A stretch of 64,000 nucleotides of DNA from Paenimyroides aestuarii (lineage in GTDB: Bacteria; Bacteroidota; Bacteroidia; Flavobacteriales; Flavobacteriaceae). A program made the translations under genes and the position numbers. Below the pieces are notes generated by a model. The model did no database searches. It was not told the origin of the DNA and saw only the letters and a program-made list of their open reading frames with translations. The DNA lies in contig NZ_CP102382.1 in NCBI RefSeq assembly GCF_024628805.1, positions 1 to 64,000 of the forward strand, read 5' to 3'. How positions within the stretch are numbered: the first letter of the stretch is position 1; each line of letters begins with the position of its first letter. Of this stretch, positions 24,289-33,716 are shown one piece after another.

Positions 24289-26361
24289 TTAAGGAAGCTC
24301 TTTCATTAAATAGACCCATCCTGAATAGGTATCAAATGAAGTTTTAAATAGGTAAAAATAAGTACCAGAAGGTAATTCTCTGTTATTTCTATCCTGACCT
24401 TTCCATTGATCAATATAACCCACACCATGCTCATAAACGAGATTACCATAGCGATTGTAAATTTTAAGATCGATTAAGTTAAAAATTTCCAAATTAAAGC
24501 CATCGTTCAAACCATCGCCGTTAGGAGATATGCCTTTAGGAACTACACAATCATTCACTTGTATTGAAATAACGTGATCACACAACAATCTATTAGTTCC
24601 TGTTGCTTTAATCCATACTATGTACGGGAATCTAGGCGGTTCATATTTTTGAATGTTAGTTATTTCATTTACTTGGTTCTCCGCATCACTTTTTGTCTCG
24701 TAAAACTGCAGTTGCACTAAATCGGCATAATCAAACATCCTTTTTAATAAAATAGAAGCAATCGCTAAATTTACCTGTTGCGGATTGTCTTTATAGTTAC
24801 AAATCATCAACGGGTCTTTTAGTTCGGTAAAAGGTTTCATCTGTGCTGTTAACCTAAACGATGTAAACGCACTACAACCATTGCTTTGGTCTTCCACACG
24901 CACCCAAATGGTGTTAGACTTGTATGTTTTCAACTCATAATAAGCAATTTTTGTTAGTTGGTTTATTCCATTTTGGGCATCGCTTTCACTTTCATGCAAA
25001 GTGATTGCAACATTTGAACTATTGGTAACTTCTTGTAATTTTGGTGTAAGATTAAATACAATATAGCCATCCTCATCATAATCACAAAGAATCATATCTG
25101 TTGGCTTATTTGCTACTGGCGAAACAATTAATTGTACGATTTTATTTGCCGAATTATTAGTTTCATCTACTTCTACCACCGTGCCATTTACGGTACCATC
25201 GTCATCAACTTTTGCAGTGAGAATGAAATTTTCGGGAATTGTTTCAGGAATTGTTAGTTTCATAAATCCGGTTTCAGAGCCTCCTATGGGGATGATTGCT
25301 TTTGTAGCAGTACTTCCTACTAAATCATTGTTTGCATAGAAATTTATAGGCACATTGGCAACTAATTTACCCGTTCCATTGCTATTATATACCGTGTATT
25401 CAACATTTATTTCTCTGTTATCACATGAAACAGTTACATCATCTATCGTGATGGTGGCATCAGCAAACAAACTGCTTAAAGCAACTAGAATATTATTTAT
25501 TATTACCAAATCTTGCCCTGTTTGTATTTCTACCGTGATTTCAGTATCACCAATAGCCAGATAATTGCCAATTTGGTAATAATCAATATCCATGTTCCAC
25601 AAATTAGTTGCTCCTGTAAAAGTATTGGTACAATTAAACGCATTGTTTATAGGATTCAACGGTGGATTTCCAATAATTTGATTGTTGATGCGCAGTTCTT
25701 CTGTTACAGCCAAGTTTTCATCACCTTCCCACGCCAAAAAACCTACCTTAGCATTGTTTAAATTAGTTACATTTAATCCGTTTAAGGTAATTGCTACTTT
25801 TGATCCGGTATGGTCAACCAGTTCAAAACCCTCATAAATACTCACTACTCTGTTGGGCAAAAATGGGTCTTCATAAACAATCACCATCGACCAGCCGGCG
25901 TAATTACTTCCGGTGGGGCAATAAGGTGCGATAATTGCCGTTAAATCTAAATCGGATAGTGTGTATAGAACATTGCCAGTGGCTTTTACCAAACTAGACA
26001 CATCTGCAAATGCACTAAAAAAGGGCAAACCTGTAGGACCATTTGCTGTAAATGTTCTTTCAGCTCGAATGGGCGTACCATTTAATTTTACGTCTAAATC
26101 TGCTTGACTTAAATCACCTGAACCAGACCAATATAAGAATGCCGCCTGAACTTCTTGAGTGGTGTTTAAATTTAACATGGCACTAGATTGAGTTAAAATA
26201 GTACATGGGGCGTTGGTTCCGTTTGGTGCACTATTCATGGTATTACCCATCATGAAAAAATCATACTGACCGGTATATTGCTTGAATAAACTAACGGATT
26301 GGTTTTGGCTATATGTTAAAAAACCAAATAATAATACGAATAATTGTAGTATTTTTATCAT
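24289..26361 (-). CDS. T9SS type-B surface protein with gliding-motility C-terminal domain (large paralogue)
   Basis: A 690-residue exported protein starting at ATG 26361 (an in-frame TTG lies six bases further upstream). Residues 1-19 are a signal peptide. Residues about 20-410 are an adhesin-like region (LYWSGSGDLSQADLDVKLNG; GFLAWEGDENLAV) followed by a CARDB-type module (VYNSNGTGKLVANVPINFY). Two repeats of about 90 residues follow (one from MILCDYDEDGYIVFNL, one from LMICNYKDNPQQVNLA). The last ~85 residues are a CHU_C-type T9SS signal: GISPNGDGLNDGF, KIYNRYGNLVYEHG, ELPSGTYFYLFKT. It is homologous to the next gene upstream, which lacks the two repeats. Confidence 0.9.
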   Translation of the reverse strand: MIKILQLFVLLFGFLTYSQNQSVSLFKQYTGQYDFFMMGNTMNSAPNGTNAPCTILTQSSAMLNLNTTQEVQAAFLYWSGSGDLSQADLDVKLNGTPIRAERTFTANGPTGLPFFSAFADVSSLVKATGNVLYTLSDLDLTAIIAPYCPTGSNYAGWSMVIVYEDPFLPNRVVSIYEGFELVDHTGSKVAITLNGLNVTNLNNAKVGFLAWEGDENLAVTEELRINNQIIGNPPLNPINNAFNCTNTFTGATNLWNMDIDYYQIGNYLAIGDTEITVEIQTGQDLVIINNILVALSSLFADATITIDDVTVSCDNREINVEYTVYNSNGTGKLVANVPINFYANNDLVGSTATKAIIPIGGSETGFMKLTIPETIPENFILTAKVDDDGTVNGTVVEVDETNNSANKIVQLIVSPVANKPTDMILCDYDEDGYIVFNLTPKLQEVTNSSNVAITLHESESDAQNGINQLTKIAYYELKTYKSNTIWVRVEDQSNGCSAFTSFRLTAQMKPFTELKDPLMICNYKDNPQQVNLAIASILLKRMFDYADLVQLQFYETKSDAENQVNEITNIQKYEPPRFPYIVWIKATGTNRLLCDHVISIQVNDCVVPKGISPNGDGLNDGFNLEIFNLIDLKIYNRYGNLVYEHGVGYIDQWKGQDRNNRELPSGTYFYLFKTSFDTYSGWVYLMKELP

Positions 26362-26752
26362 AACCAAGTAGTTTCAATAAAAATACAAAAAAATCATTAT
26401 CAATTAGTTAATCAAATGCACCCTTCAAAACTTTAACATTATAAGTTCTGAACAGGCATTTAATCATTTCGCTGATTTGAACAATTAACGTAACTTTTTC
26501 AAGAAGTAATTTATAGAGCAATTGATACGCTGTATTGCTTTGAAATCTCATGGAATGATAATTCTTCAAAGACCAGTTTTATAAATTATTGCTTATTATA
26601 CAGATGTATCAACCAAGTAAAAGCCTTTTAACAGCCAAAATCGCATTAAATCCTCAGACTTTGGCTTGCTTTAATAGTCTTCAAAATATCGTCCATCTCA
26701 TCGCTACAAAAAAAATGTTGGTAGCAGTAATTCTCAAAAAGAATTTTCTTGA
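26362..26752. other. 391-base intergenic region between the two T9SS paralogues
   Basis: No convincing gene: a 62-codon plus-strand frame here (26589-26777) runs into the end of the upstream paralogue and has no recognisable content. No strong terminator, RNA gene or repeat is seen. It presumably holds the promoter for the downstream paralogue; a TATTTTTA sequence about 20 bases before its ATG is one base off consensus. Confidence 0.4.
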
Positions 26753-28246
26753 TTACATTACTTCTTTAATCAAATAAATGTAGCCCGAAATGGTTTCATA
26801 AGGTGTTTTAAAAACATAAAAATATGTTCCTGATGGCAAATCTCTGCCATTTGCATCTTTTCCTACCCATTGGTTGGTGTATCCTTTTCCGTGTTTATAC
26901 ACCTCTTTTCCGTAGCGGTTGAATATTTTAAGTTCATCTGGATCGTAAATACTAAGGTCAAATCCATCGTTTTTTCCATCAAAATTTGCAGAAACACCTT
27001 TTTGAATAGGGCAATCTTTGACTAAGTTCACATGCATTTGGGTACTGTTGTTTTCTTCGTCAATTTCATATACAACACCTTTCTTGGTGCCATCGTCATC
27101 AATATTCATGCTTAAGTCAAAACGGTAGCCAAATTTTGCTGGAATATTTAATGTGGTGGTATATTTTGCTTCTGCTCCTATTGCTATTTCATCATTTGTT
27201 GTTGCTTTCCCTACTAATTCATCATTTATATAAAAAGCAACAGGGGTTTGTTCTTTTAAAGGATGGTTTCCGTTATAATTACCAACTATATAATCAATAT
27301 CAACCGTTCTTGTGTGGCAATAGTTTTGATAATCAACCGCTTTTATGGTGGCGTCCGGAAAAACGCTGTAAACCGAAAGCACAATGGTATTTAAGAAAAC
27401 CACATCGGCAGCCGTTGTTACTTTAATATCTAAAACAGTATCATCTACTTCTACATAAGTACTTAAGTCGTATTGGTCTAAATCCATATTCCACATCTGA
27501 GTGGAGTTTGAGTAGCTGTTTGTACAATTAAAGGCATTGTTAGCTGGGTTCAAGGCATTGGAAACCACTATGTTATTAATCAAAAGCTGTTCGCCATATG
27601 CCAATATTTCATCTCCTTCCCATGCTAAAAATGAAATCTTAGAGTTGGCCGCGTTGGTAATTCTAAAACCATCTAAAACTATATTCACGAGCGGATTACC
27701 CGTGTCTAAATTTTCAAACCCATCATAAATTGCCACTAGATTATTCTCAATATTTTCATCCTTGTAAACTACAACTATTGCCCAACCAACATAGTTGCCA
27801 CCACAATATTTTTGAATGTTTTTAGTTAAATCTAATTCAGACAACGTATATTCTGTTTCACCAAATTGTTTTACAATATTAGTAACATCTGCAAAAGCAG
27901 AAAAATAACCAAATTCTGCAACCGCATCTGCTACTAAAAAATATAAGCGCTCAGATTGAACATCAACTCCATTTAATTTAACATTTAAGTCAGCTTCTTT
28001 TTGATTTCCGTTTCCAGACCAATATAAGTAAGCTGCTTCTATTTCTTTAGTTCCAGGAATATTGAGTGTTGCTGAAGACGCTGTCAAAATATCACATAAA
28101 CCTTGACCATTTGCTTGAACATTCATAGTATTACCAAGCATCGTGTAATCGTAACTACCGTAAAACTGTTTATAAAACGATACTTTTTGAGCATAAATTG
28201 ATGAAGTCAGAAGCGTTATCGCAAAGAGAAAAAATGTTTTTAACAT
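26753..28246 (-). CDS. T9SS type-B surface protein with gliding-motility C-terminal domain (small paralogue)
   Basis: A 497-residue exported protein. Signal peptide residues 1-19 end in SSIYAQ. The adhesin-like region shares phrases with its neighbour: YDYTMLGNTMN, YLYWSGNGNQKEADLNVKLNG, ISFLAWEGDEILAYGEQL and NPANNAFNCTNS. A CARDB-like segment is near 320-400, then the CHU_C signal (GVSANFDGKNDGFDL, KIFNRYGKEVYKHGKGY, DLPSGTYFYVFKT). The tail directs export by type IX secretion and probably cell-surface attachment. It has a full promoter 29 bases upstream. Confidence 0.9.
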   Translation of the reverse strand: MLKTFFLFAITLLTSSIYAQKVSFYKQFYGSYDYTMLGNTMNVQANGQGLCDILTASSATLNIPGTKEIEAAYLYWSGNGNQKEADLNVKLNGVDVQSERLYFLVADAVAEFGYFSAFADVTNIVKQFGETEYTLSELDLTKNIQKYCGGNYVGWAIVVVYKDENIENNLVAIYDGFENLDTGNPLVNIVLDGFRITNAANSKISFLAWEGDEILAYGEQLLINNIVVSNALNPANNAFNCTNSYSNSTQMWNMDLDQYDLSTYVEVDDTVLDIKVTTAADVVFLNTIVLSVYSVFPDATIKAVDYQNYCHTRTVDIDYIVGNYNGNHPLKEQTPVAFYINDELVGKATTNDEIAIGAEAKYTTTLNIPAKFGYRFDLSMNIDDDGTKKGVVYEIDEENNSTQMHVNLVKDCPIQKGVSANFDGKNDGFDLSIYDPDELKIFNRYGKEVYKHGKGYTNQWVGKDANGRDLPSGTYFYVFKTPYETISGYIYLIKEVM

Positions 28247-28274
28247 ATTATTTGGTTATTTTTTTACAATCGCA

Positions 28275-28304
28275 CAAAAATATTAAAAATCTTAAAAAAA
28301 GCAA
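28275..28304 (-). promoter_or_regulatory. Promoter of the small T9SS paralogue
   Basis: Minus strand TTG (28302-28304), 19-base spacer, TATTTTTG (28275-28282). Both elements and the spacing fit the Bacteroidota consensus. Confidence 0.75.
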
Positions 28305-28320
28305 CATTTCTGCTAAGAAT

Positions 28321-29319
28321 TTAGATGCTGTTTTTTATTATATTTAGAAAAGTTTTTTGATTTTTCAAAAACAACATTTCAATTGGTAAATAAAACAACT
28401 GATTTTTGGGTAGTAAATTTTGCAAGCGCATATAATCTTTTTCGGTGGTAATGATTTTTCGTCCGTTTGCCTTTTGAAGGATATTGTTTATATCTTTATT
28501 TGAAAAAAAGTGGTGATCGGGAAAGGTCAAACAGTCTGTTGTGTGGCATTGCAAAAACGCATAAAAATACTCGGGTTTTGCAATTCCGGCAACGGCAATA
28601 AAATCGTTTTTTAAATCGGTAATCGCAATTTCCTCTGTATTATTTGTAATGGAATGATGATAACTAATCGTTGAAAAGAAAATTTTATCACTATCAATGG
28701 CTATTTTCTTTTTTATTTCAAGCATTTTTTGTTCCGATAAATCTTTGGGGCATTTCGTAACCACCACAATATCGGTTCTTTTCACTCCACTTTTACATTC
28801 GCGCAAATTTCCGGCAGGCAACACCAAATCGTTGTAAAACAAATCGTCAAAAGCAGTCAACATTATATAAAAACCTGCTTTTATTTTTCGGTGCTGAAAC
28901 GCGTCGTCTAATAAAACAACATCGGTTTTTGGCAATGTTTTTAAAATAGTATTCACTCCTTCTACCCTGTCTGCATTTACAGCCACACGAATGTTTTTAA
29001 ACTTGGAATGATACTGAAAAGGTTCATCACCAATTTCTTCTATGGTTGTTGCAGCATTTGCTAAATAAAATCCTTTGCTTTTACGTTTGTAACCGCGGCT
29101 TAGAACAACCAACTTTTTATCAACCGAAAGCAAACGCACCAAATATTCAATCATTGGGGTTTTGCCCGTTCCGCCCACAGACAAGTTTCCCACAGCAATA
29201 ATTGGTAAATTAAAACCTGTTGATTTTTTAATACCTTTATCGTACAAAAAATTCCGCAAACCGGTTACAGCCGCATAAATCAACGAAAAAGGAACTAATA
29301 TTTTGCGTAGGATTTTCAT
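28321..29319 (-). CDS. lpxK: Tetraacyldisaccharide 4'-kinase
   Basis: Phosphorylates the 4' position of the lipid A disaccharide at the inner face of the cytoplasmic membrane. The 332 residues are typical. Landmarks are an N-terminal hydrophobic membrane-contact segment (KILVPFSLIYAAVTGLRNFLYD), P-loop VGNLSVGGTGKTPMI near residue 45, and LLDDAFQHR, a conserved LpxK motif. It lies three bases after the lipoprotein gene on the same strand, so the two are cotranscribed. Presence of LpxK supports a Gram-negative outer membrane with 4'-phosphorylated lipid A precursor. Confidence 0.96.
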   Translation of the reverse strand: MKILRKILVPFSLIYAAVTGLRNFLYDKGIKKSTGFNLPIIAVGNLSVGGTGKTPMIEYLVRLLSVDKKLVVLSRGYKRKSKGFYLANAATTIEEIGDEPFQYHSKFKNIRVAVNADRVEGVNTILKTLPKTDVVLLDDAFQHRKIKAGFYIMLTAFDDLFYNDLVLPAGNLRECKSGVKRTDIVVVTKCPKDLSEQKMLEIKKKIAIDSDKIFFSTISYHHSITNNTEEIAITDLKNDFIAVAGIAKPEYFYAFLQCHTTDCLTFPDHHFFSNKDINNILQKANGRKIITTEKDYMRLQNLLPKNQLFYLPIEMLFLKNQKTFLNIIKNSI

Positions 29320-29322
29320 TTA

Positions 29323-29979
29323 TCAATTTCTAATTAACTCTTTTGCACTAAATTTCTGTCTTTCAAGAATTGAATCCTTCTCAATAAATGAACTCGAAAT
29401 CATTTTTTTATTTGTCAAAATCATTTTGGTAATTCTTGCATTTAGCATTTCTTTGTCATTAACGATAGTATCGCGATAAACTCCTTCAGTTATTCTTCCA
29501 GTAAATCTATCGTTATGATGATTCTCAAATTCAATTTCAAAAACATTAGTATCTTCAAAATCTTTTATTTGAAACCATAAGCTATCTTTATAGTAATTCA
29601 TATAAAATATCGATATTTTTCTTTCGTTATGTTGATCTGTCATCAACTTTGAATATTCTGAATATACTTTAATCTTTGCTAAATAAATATGCTTTTTATT
29701 TGTAGCTGTAACATCAATATCATAATATTGACTATGCTTTTTGCTCAAACTACCATTTACATACAATTGTGTTTGATTATACAAAGTATCTTTACTTTTA
29801 TCCTTAGGAATAAATAGTTCAACTAATTCGTAGTTCTTGTTTAAACCTTCCACTGAATCATAGTTTATAGTTACCCATTCAATGGTGTAATCATCGGCAT
29901 TCATTTCAGCTATCGTATCTTTTTCTTTTGCACAATTTATAACGAGTGTAGCAATAAAAATTAGGAGTAAATATTTCAT
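29323..29979 (-). CDS. Putative lipoprotein of unknown function
   Basis: A 218-residue protein with a lipoprotein signal peptide: MKYLLLIFIATLVINCAK, lipobox cysteine at residue 16. The mature part is charged with beta-type segments (YTIEWVTINYDSVEG, FEIEFENHHNDRFTGRI) and no motif I recognise. It is cotranscribed with lpxK (gap three bases) and divergent from the Nif3 gene. The context is envelope biogenesis, but its job is unknown. Confidence 0.7.
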   Translation of the reverse strand: MKYLLLIFIATLVINCAKEKDTIAEMNADDYTIEWVTINYDSVEGLNKNYELVELFIPKDKSKDTLYNQTQLYVNGSLSKKHSQYYDIDVTATNKKHIYLAKIKVYSEYSKLMTDQHNERKISIFYMNYYKDSLWFQIKDFEDTNVFEIEFENHHNDRFTGRITEGVYRDTIVNDKEMLNARITKMILTNKKMISSSFIEKDSILERQKFSAKELIRN

Positions 29980-30000
29980 TAATAATTATTTCATAAGATT

Positions 30001-30032
30001 TTGTACGAAAATAACGATTATTTTTATCTTTG
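30001..30032 (+). promoter_or_regulatory. Promoter of the Nif3-like gene
   Basis: TTG (30001-30003), 21-base spacer, TATCTTTG (30025-30032), 20 bases before the GTG start. A strong match to the Bacteroidota consensus. Confidence 0.75.
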
Positions 30033-30052
30033 AATACATTAAAAATGATATT

Positions 30053-31147
30053 GTGCAGTTAAAACAACTTATTCCGATTTTAGAAGAAATGGCTCCTACT
30101 GCCTTTGCCGAAGATTTTGACAATGTAGGCTTGCTTGTGGGCGATGCTAACGCCACAATTACAGGCATTTTGGTTTGTCACGACGCTTTAGAGAGCGTTG
30201 TTACCGAAGCTGTTGAAAAAAATTGCAACCTAATTGTGTGCTTCCATCCGATTCTTTTTTCGTGCTTGAAGAAAATCACTGGCAAAAATTATGTGGAACG
30301 TGCCGTTATAAAAGCCATTAAAAACGACATTGCGATTTATGCCGTTCATACAGGTTTGGACAATCACCAAATGGGTGTAAATAAAATTTTGTGTGATGCT
30401 TTAGGCTTGATCAACACAAAAATTCTACTTCCAAAACAAGATTTTATCTATAAACTCACCACTTTTGCACCAACAGCAAATGCGCACCAAGTTCAAAAAG
30501 CGTTGTTCAAAGCGGGTGCAGGTGCCATTGGAAATTATTACGATTGCAGTTTTCAATCTACAGGAATAGGCAGTTTTACAGGAAATAACGAAAGCAACCC
30601 CGTAATTGGTTCGCAAAATGTTTATACCGAAGTAGAAGAAACAAAATTGGAAGTTACTTTTGAGAAACACCTGCAAAACAAGATTTTAAAAGCATTGTTT
30701 GATAATCATCCGTACGAAGAAGTAGCCTATGAGGTTACAAAATTAGAAAACCAGCATCAAAACATTGGCTTGGGAATGATTGGCGAATTAGAGCATGAAA
30801 TTTCCGAAATTGATTTTTTGCATTTTGTAAAAGAAAAAGTACAAACAGGCGGCATTCGTCATTCCAACTTTTTAAATAAAAAAATAAAAAAAGTAGCCGT
30901 TTTGGGTGGATCAGGCAGCTTTGCAATTACTGCTGCAAAAGCCAAAAATGCTGATATATTGGTAACTGCCGATTTAAAATACCACGATTTTTTTCAAGCA
31001 GAAAACAGCATTTTATTGGCAGATGTGGGACATTTTGAAAGTGAACGTTATGTAAAAAATTATATTTTTGATTATCTTTCCAAAAAAATTCCTACTTTTG
31101 CAATTATTTTATCCAACATTAAAACAAATCCGGTTAACTACATATAA
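30053..31147 (+). CDS. Nif3-like dinuclear metal center protein
   Basis: A 364-residue protein of the Nif3/YbgI (DUF34) family, which forms hexamers with two metal ions per subunit. The start is a GTG at 30053; the nearest ATG (30045) is out of frame, and the family N-terminus ILEEMAPTAFAEDFDNVGLLVGD fits the GTG. Metal ligands are visible in NLIVCFHPILFS, AVHTGLDN and, near the C-terminus, LADVGHFESE. The ~130-residue insertion between the two halves is the long-form Nif3 seen in many bacteria. Biochemical role not firmly established. It is followed by the coiled-coil gene after two bases, a common pairing. Confidence 0.93.
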   Translation: MQLKQLIPILEEMAPTAFAEDFDNVGLLVGDANATITGILVCHDALESVVTEAVEKNCNLIVCFHPILFSCLKKITGKNYVERAVIKAIKNDIAIYAVHTGLDNHQMGVNKILCDALGLINTKILLPKQDFIYKLTTFAPTANAHQVQKALFKAGAGAIGNYYDCSFQSTGIGSFTGNNESNPVIGSQNVYTEVEETKLEVTFEKHLQNKILKALFDNHPYEEVAYEVTKLENQHQNIGLGMIGELEHEISEIDFLHFVKEKVQTGGIRHSNFLNKKIKKVAVLGGSGSFAITAAKAKNADILVTADLKYHDFFQAENSILLADVGHFESERYVKNYIFDYLSKKIPTFAIILSNIKTNPVNYI

Positions 31148-31149
31148 GT

Positions 31150-31929
31150 ATGGCAAAGAAAGCAGAAACTGTTGAAGAAAAATTAAGAGCGTTGTACGAC
31201 TTACAATTAATTGATTCTAGAATAGATGAAATTCAAAACATGAGAGGCGAATTACCTCTTGAAGTAGAAGATCTAAAAGATGAAGTTGCCGGGCTTACAA
31301 CCCGTTTGGAAAAGCTTACCAACGAAGTGGAATCAATCGAAGAACAAGTTAAAGCTAAGAAAAACGAAATTGAATCACACAAAGCTGCAATTAAAAAATA
31401 TACCGATCAACAAAAAGATGTTCGCAACAATCGTGAATTCAACTCTTTAACAAAAGAAATTGAATACCAAACATTGGAAATTGAATTGGCTGAAAAACAC
31501 ATCAAAGAGTTTAAGGCAAATATCGAGTATAAAAAGAACATCATTGATCAAACTTCTGATAAATTAGCGCTTAAGAAAGAACACTTAAAGCACAAAGAAA
31601 ACGAGTTGAATGGTATTTTAACCGAAACAGAGCGCGAGGAAAAAGCGTTGTTAGAAAAATCGGAAGAATTTGCAGCAGCAATCGAAGACCGTTTGTTGAA
31701 TGCCTACAAAAGAATTAGAAACAGTGTAAAAAACCGTTTGGCAGTAGTTTCGATAGAGCGTGGCGCATCGGCAGGTTCATTTTTCACCATTCCGCCTCAA
31801 GTTCAGGTTGAAATCGCCGCTCGCAAAAAAATCATGACCGACGAGCACAGTGGTCGTATTTTGGTTGATGCTGCTTTGGCAACAGAAGAAAGAGAAAAAA
31901 TTGATGCAATTATCAAAAAAATAAAATAA
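31150..31929 (+). CDS. Coiled-coil protein of the C4 zinc-ribbon family, zinc ligands lost
   Basis: A 259-residue cytoplasmic protein. Residues about 30-180 form a long antiparallel coiled coil rich in Lys/Glu. The C-terminal part aligns with the zinc ribbon of the CT398/CdsZ-like family (FFTIPPQVQVEIAARKKIMTDEHSGRILV), but the four cysteines expected (CxxC...CxxCGR) are absent: the protein has no cysteine. Relatives in Flavobacteriia share this, as far as I recall. It is in an operon with Nif3, the common arrangement for this family. Function unknown; a scaffold or nucleic-acid-related role is possible. Confidence 0.85.
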   Translation: MAKKAETVEEKLRALYDLQLIDSRIDEIQNMRGELPLEVEDLKDEVAGLTTRLEKLTNEVESIEEQVKAKKNEIESHKAAIKKYTDQQKDVRNNREFNSLTKEIEYQTLEIELAEKHIKEFKANIEYKKNIIDQTSDKLALKKEHLKHKENELNGILTETEREEKALLEKSEEFAAAIEDRLLNAYKRIRNSVKNRLAVVSIERGASAGSFFTIPPQVQVEIAARKKIMTDEHSGRILVDAALATEEREKIDAIIKKIK

Positions 31930-31933
31930 ATTT

Positions 31934-31962
31934 AAGCCTCTATTAAAAAAGAGGCTTTTTTT
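31934..31962 (+). terminator. Terminator after the Nif3 operon
   Basis: Stem AAGCCTC/GAGGCTT with a T-tract ending at the base before the hydrolase ATG (31963). The hydrolase ATG abuts it, so transcription of that gene probably relies on read-through. Confidence 0.75.
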
Positions 31963-32823
31963 ATGGCTTTTTGGAACAATTTAAAATATAAACTGCTCAC
32001 CAAAGGTTTTGGTGTGTACATTAATTTACTGCATTATTTAAACGCAAAGTTTGCAGCAAATACTGCGTACACCTTATTTTCAGTGCCGCGAGATGGTGTT
32101 TTAAAATCGCTGCCCACTTTTTTAGGATCAAGTTCCATGAAAAAGTTAACTTTTGAGCAGTACCATATCCAAACCTATGAGTGGTATGGCGAACGGGAAA
32201 CCATTTTGCTGATTCACGGTTGGGAAAGCAACGCCAATCGCTGGCAAGGTGTGATTCATTATCTTAAAAAATTGAATTACCACATTATTGCATTAGATGC
32301 GCCGGGGCAGGGTTTAAGCGATGGTAAAGAACTAAATGCTGTTTTGTACAGTCAATTTGTAAATACCGTGAGCAACCACTTTAAGCCCAAATTCTTAGTA
32401 GGGCATAGTTTAGGCGGAATGACCATGTTGTATTATATGGCAACCTATCAACCCAATTTTGTAAAAAAAATAGTATCGTTGGGTGCGCCCAATCGCTTTT
32501 TGCGAATCACCGAGAATTATAAGAAGTTAATCTCACTAAGCAATCAATCATACAATGCTTTTTTGAAAGAATTCACCAAACGATTTGCAATTGACCCTAC
32601 CGATTTTAACAGCAGCACGTTTATTAAATCGATTAAAATTCCTGTTGGTATCATTCATGATAAAGAAGACAAAGTGGTGCCATACAGCGATGCTAGGGAA
32701 ATTTTAAAAACACATCCCGAAATTCCCATACACACTACCCACAATTTAGGCCACAGTTTGTATGACGATACAGTGAACCAACAAATTGTTTATTTTTTAG
32801 AAAACAACCGGTTTAAGTCGTAA
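31963..32823 (+). CDS. Alpha/beta hydrolase
   Basis: A 286-residue cytoplasmic hydrolase. The oxyanion motif is in LLIHGWESNANRW. The nucleophile elbow is VGHSLGG with Ser near residue 150, the acid probably lies in GIIHDKEDKVVPY, and the catalytic His in NLGHSLYDD. The substrate (ester, peptide or lipid) is not predictable. It sits between the Nif3 operon terminator and rluF, nine bases upstream of rluF on the same strand. Confidence 0.88.
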   Translation: MAFWNNLKYKLLTKGFGVYINLLHYLNAKFAANTAYTLFSVPRDGVLKSLPTFLGSSSMKKLTFEQYHIQTYEWYGERETILLIHGWESNANRWQGVIHYLKKLNYHIIALDAPGQGLSDGKELNAVLYSQFVNTVSNHFKPKFLVGHSLGGMTMLYYMATYQPNFVKKIVSLGAPNRFLRITENYKKLISLSNQSYNAFLKEFTKRFAIDPTDFNSSTFIKSIKIPVGIIHDKEDKVVPYSDAREILKTHPEIPIHTTHNLGHSLYDDTVNQQIVYFLENNRFKS

Positions 32824-32832
32824 TTTTGTGCT

Positions 32833-33687
32833 ATGGAACAAGAAGGAATTCGTATTAATAAATTTTTGTCGGAAGTTGGCTATTGCTCGCGTCGTGAGGC
32901 CGACAAATTATTGGAACAAGGACGTATCACCATCAATGGAAAAATACCTGAATTGGGAACAAAAGTGTTGTCAACTGATGAAGTACGCGTCAACGGAAAA
33001 TTGATTCACGAGAAAGAAGATCCTAAAATTTATTTGGCTGTAAACAAACCTGTGGGTATTGAATGCACCACCAACCAATCGGTAAAGGGGAATATTGTTG
33101 ACTTTGTGAATTATCCAGAACGCATTTTTCCAGTAGGACGATTAGATAAAGATTCAGAAGGTTTGATCATCATGACCAACGATGGCGATATTGTAAACAA
33201 AATTTTACGAGCACGAAACAACCATGAAAAAGAGTATATTGTAACGGTAAACAAAACAATCACCGATCGTTTCATTAGCAGAATGGGTGCCGGTGTACCC
33301 ATTTTAGATACCGTTACTAAAGAATGCCGGGTGGAAAAAATCAGTAGTACCACTTTCAGAATTTTTCTTACACAAGGTTTAAATCGTCAAATCCGTAGAA
33401 TGTGCGAATATTTTGATTATGAAGTAGTGGCATTGAAGCGTATCCGTATTATGAATATTTCGTTAGATGTTCCCGTTGGGAAATACCGTGAAATTTCAAA
33501 AAAAGAAATGGACGAACTCAACCGATTAATTAGCGAAAGTACTAAAACCGAAGAAGGAAGTTTACCAAAACCCAATAAACCTTTGGTCAATAAAAACCCA
33601 GCGCCAACCAAAGACCGTAAAGATTTTAAAAAGAAATTTACCGAGCAGCGCCCCTTAAGAAACGAACGCAGAGGGAATAGAAAATAA
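32833..33687 (+). CDS. rluF: 23S rRNA pseudouridine synthase RluF
   Basis: Converts U2604 (and U2605) of 23S rRNA to pseudouridine. An N-terminal S4 RNA-binding domain ([25 protein letters not shown]) precedes the RsuA/RluF catalytic domain with catalytic Asp in [19 protein letters not shown] and the later [20 protein letters not shown]. Length is 284 residues, with a basic low-complexity tail (about 235-284) that probably binds RNA. RluF is distinguished from RluB/RsuA by [10 protein letters not shown] am fairly but not fully sure of the exact subgroup. Confidence 0.9.
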   Translation: MEQEGIRINKFLSEVGYCSRREADKLLEQGRITINGKIPELGTKVLSTDEVRVNGKLIHEKEDPKIYLAVNKPVGIECTTNQSVKGNIVDFVNYPERIFPVGRLDKDSEGLIIMTNDGDIVNKILRARNNHEKEYIVTVNKTITDRFISRMGAGVPILDTVTKECRVEKISSTTFRIFLTQGLNRQIRRMCEYFDYEVVALKRIRIMNISLDVPVGKYREISKKEMDELNRLISESTKTEEGSLPKPNKPLVNKNPAPTKDRKDFKKKFTEQRPLRNERRGNRK

Positions 33688-33716
33688 AAAAATCCGAGTA
33701 AATGCTCGGATTTTTT
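33687..33716. terminator. Bidirectional terminator after rluF
   Basis: 12-bp stem AAAAAATCCGAG/CTCGGATTTTTT with loop TAAATG between convergent genes. It overlaps the last two bases (33715-33716) of the gene at 33715. Confidence 0.88.

Noticed and set aside
26589..26777. 62-codon plus-strand frame between the T9SS paralogues
   Set aside because: It overlaps the end of the upstream paralogue on the other strand, has no recognisable content and no promoter.
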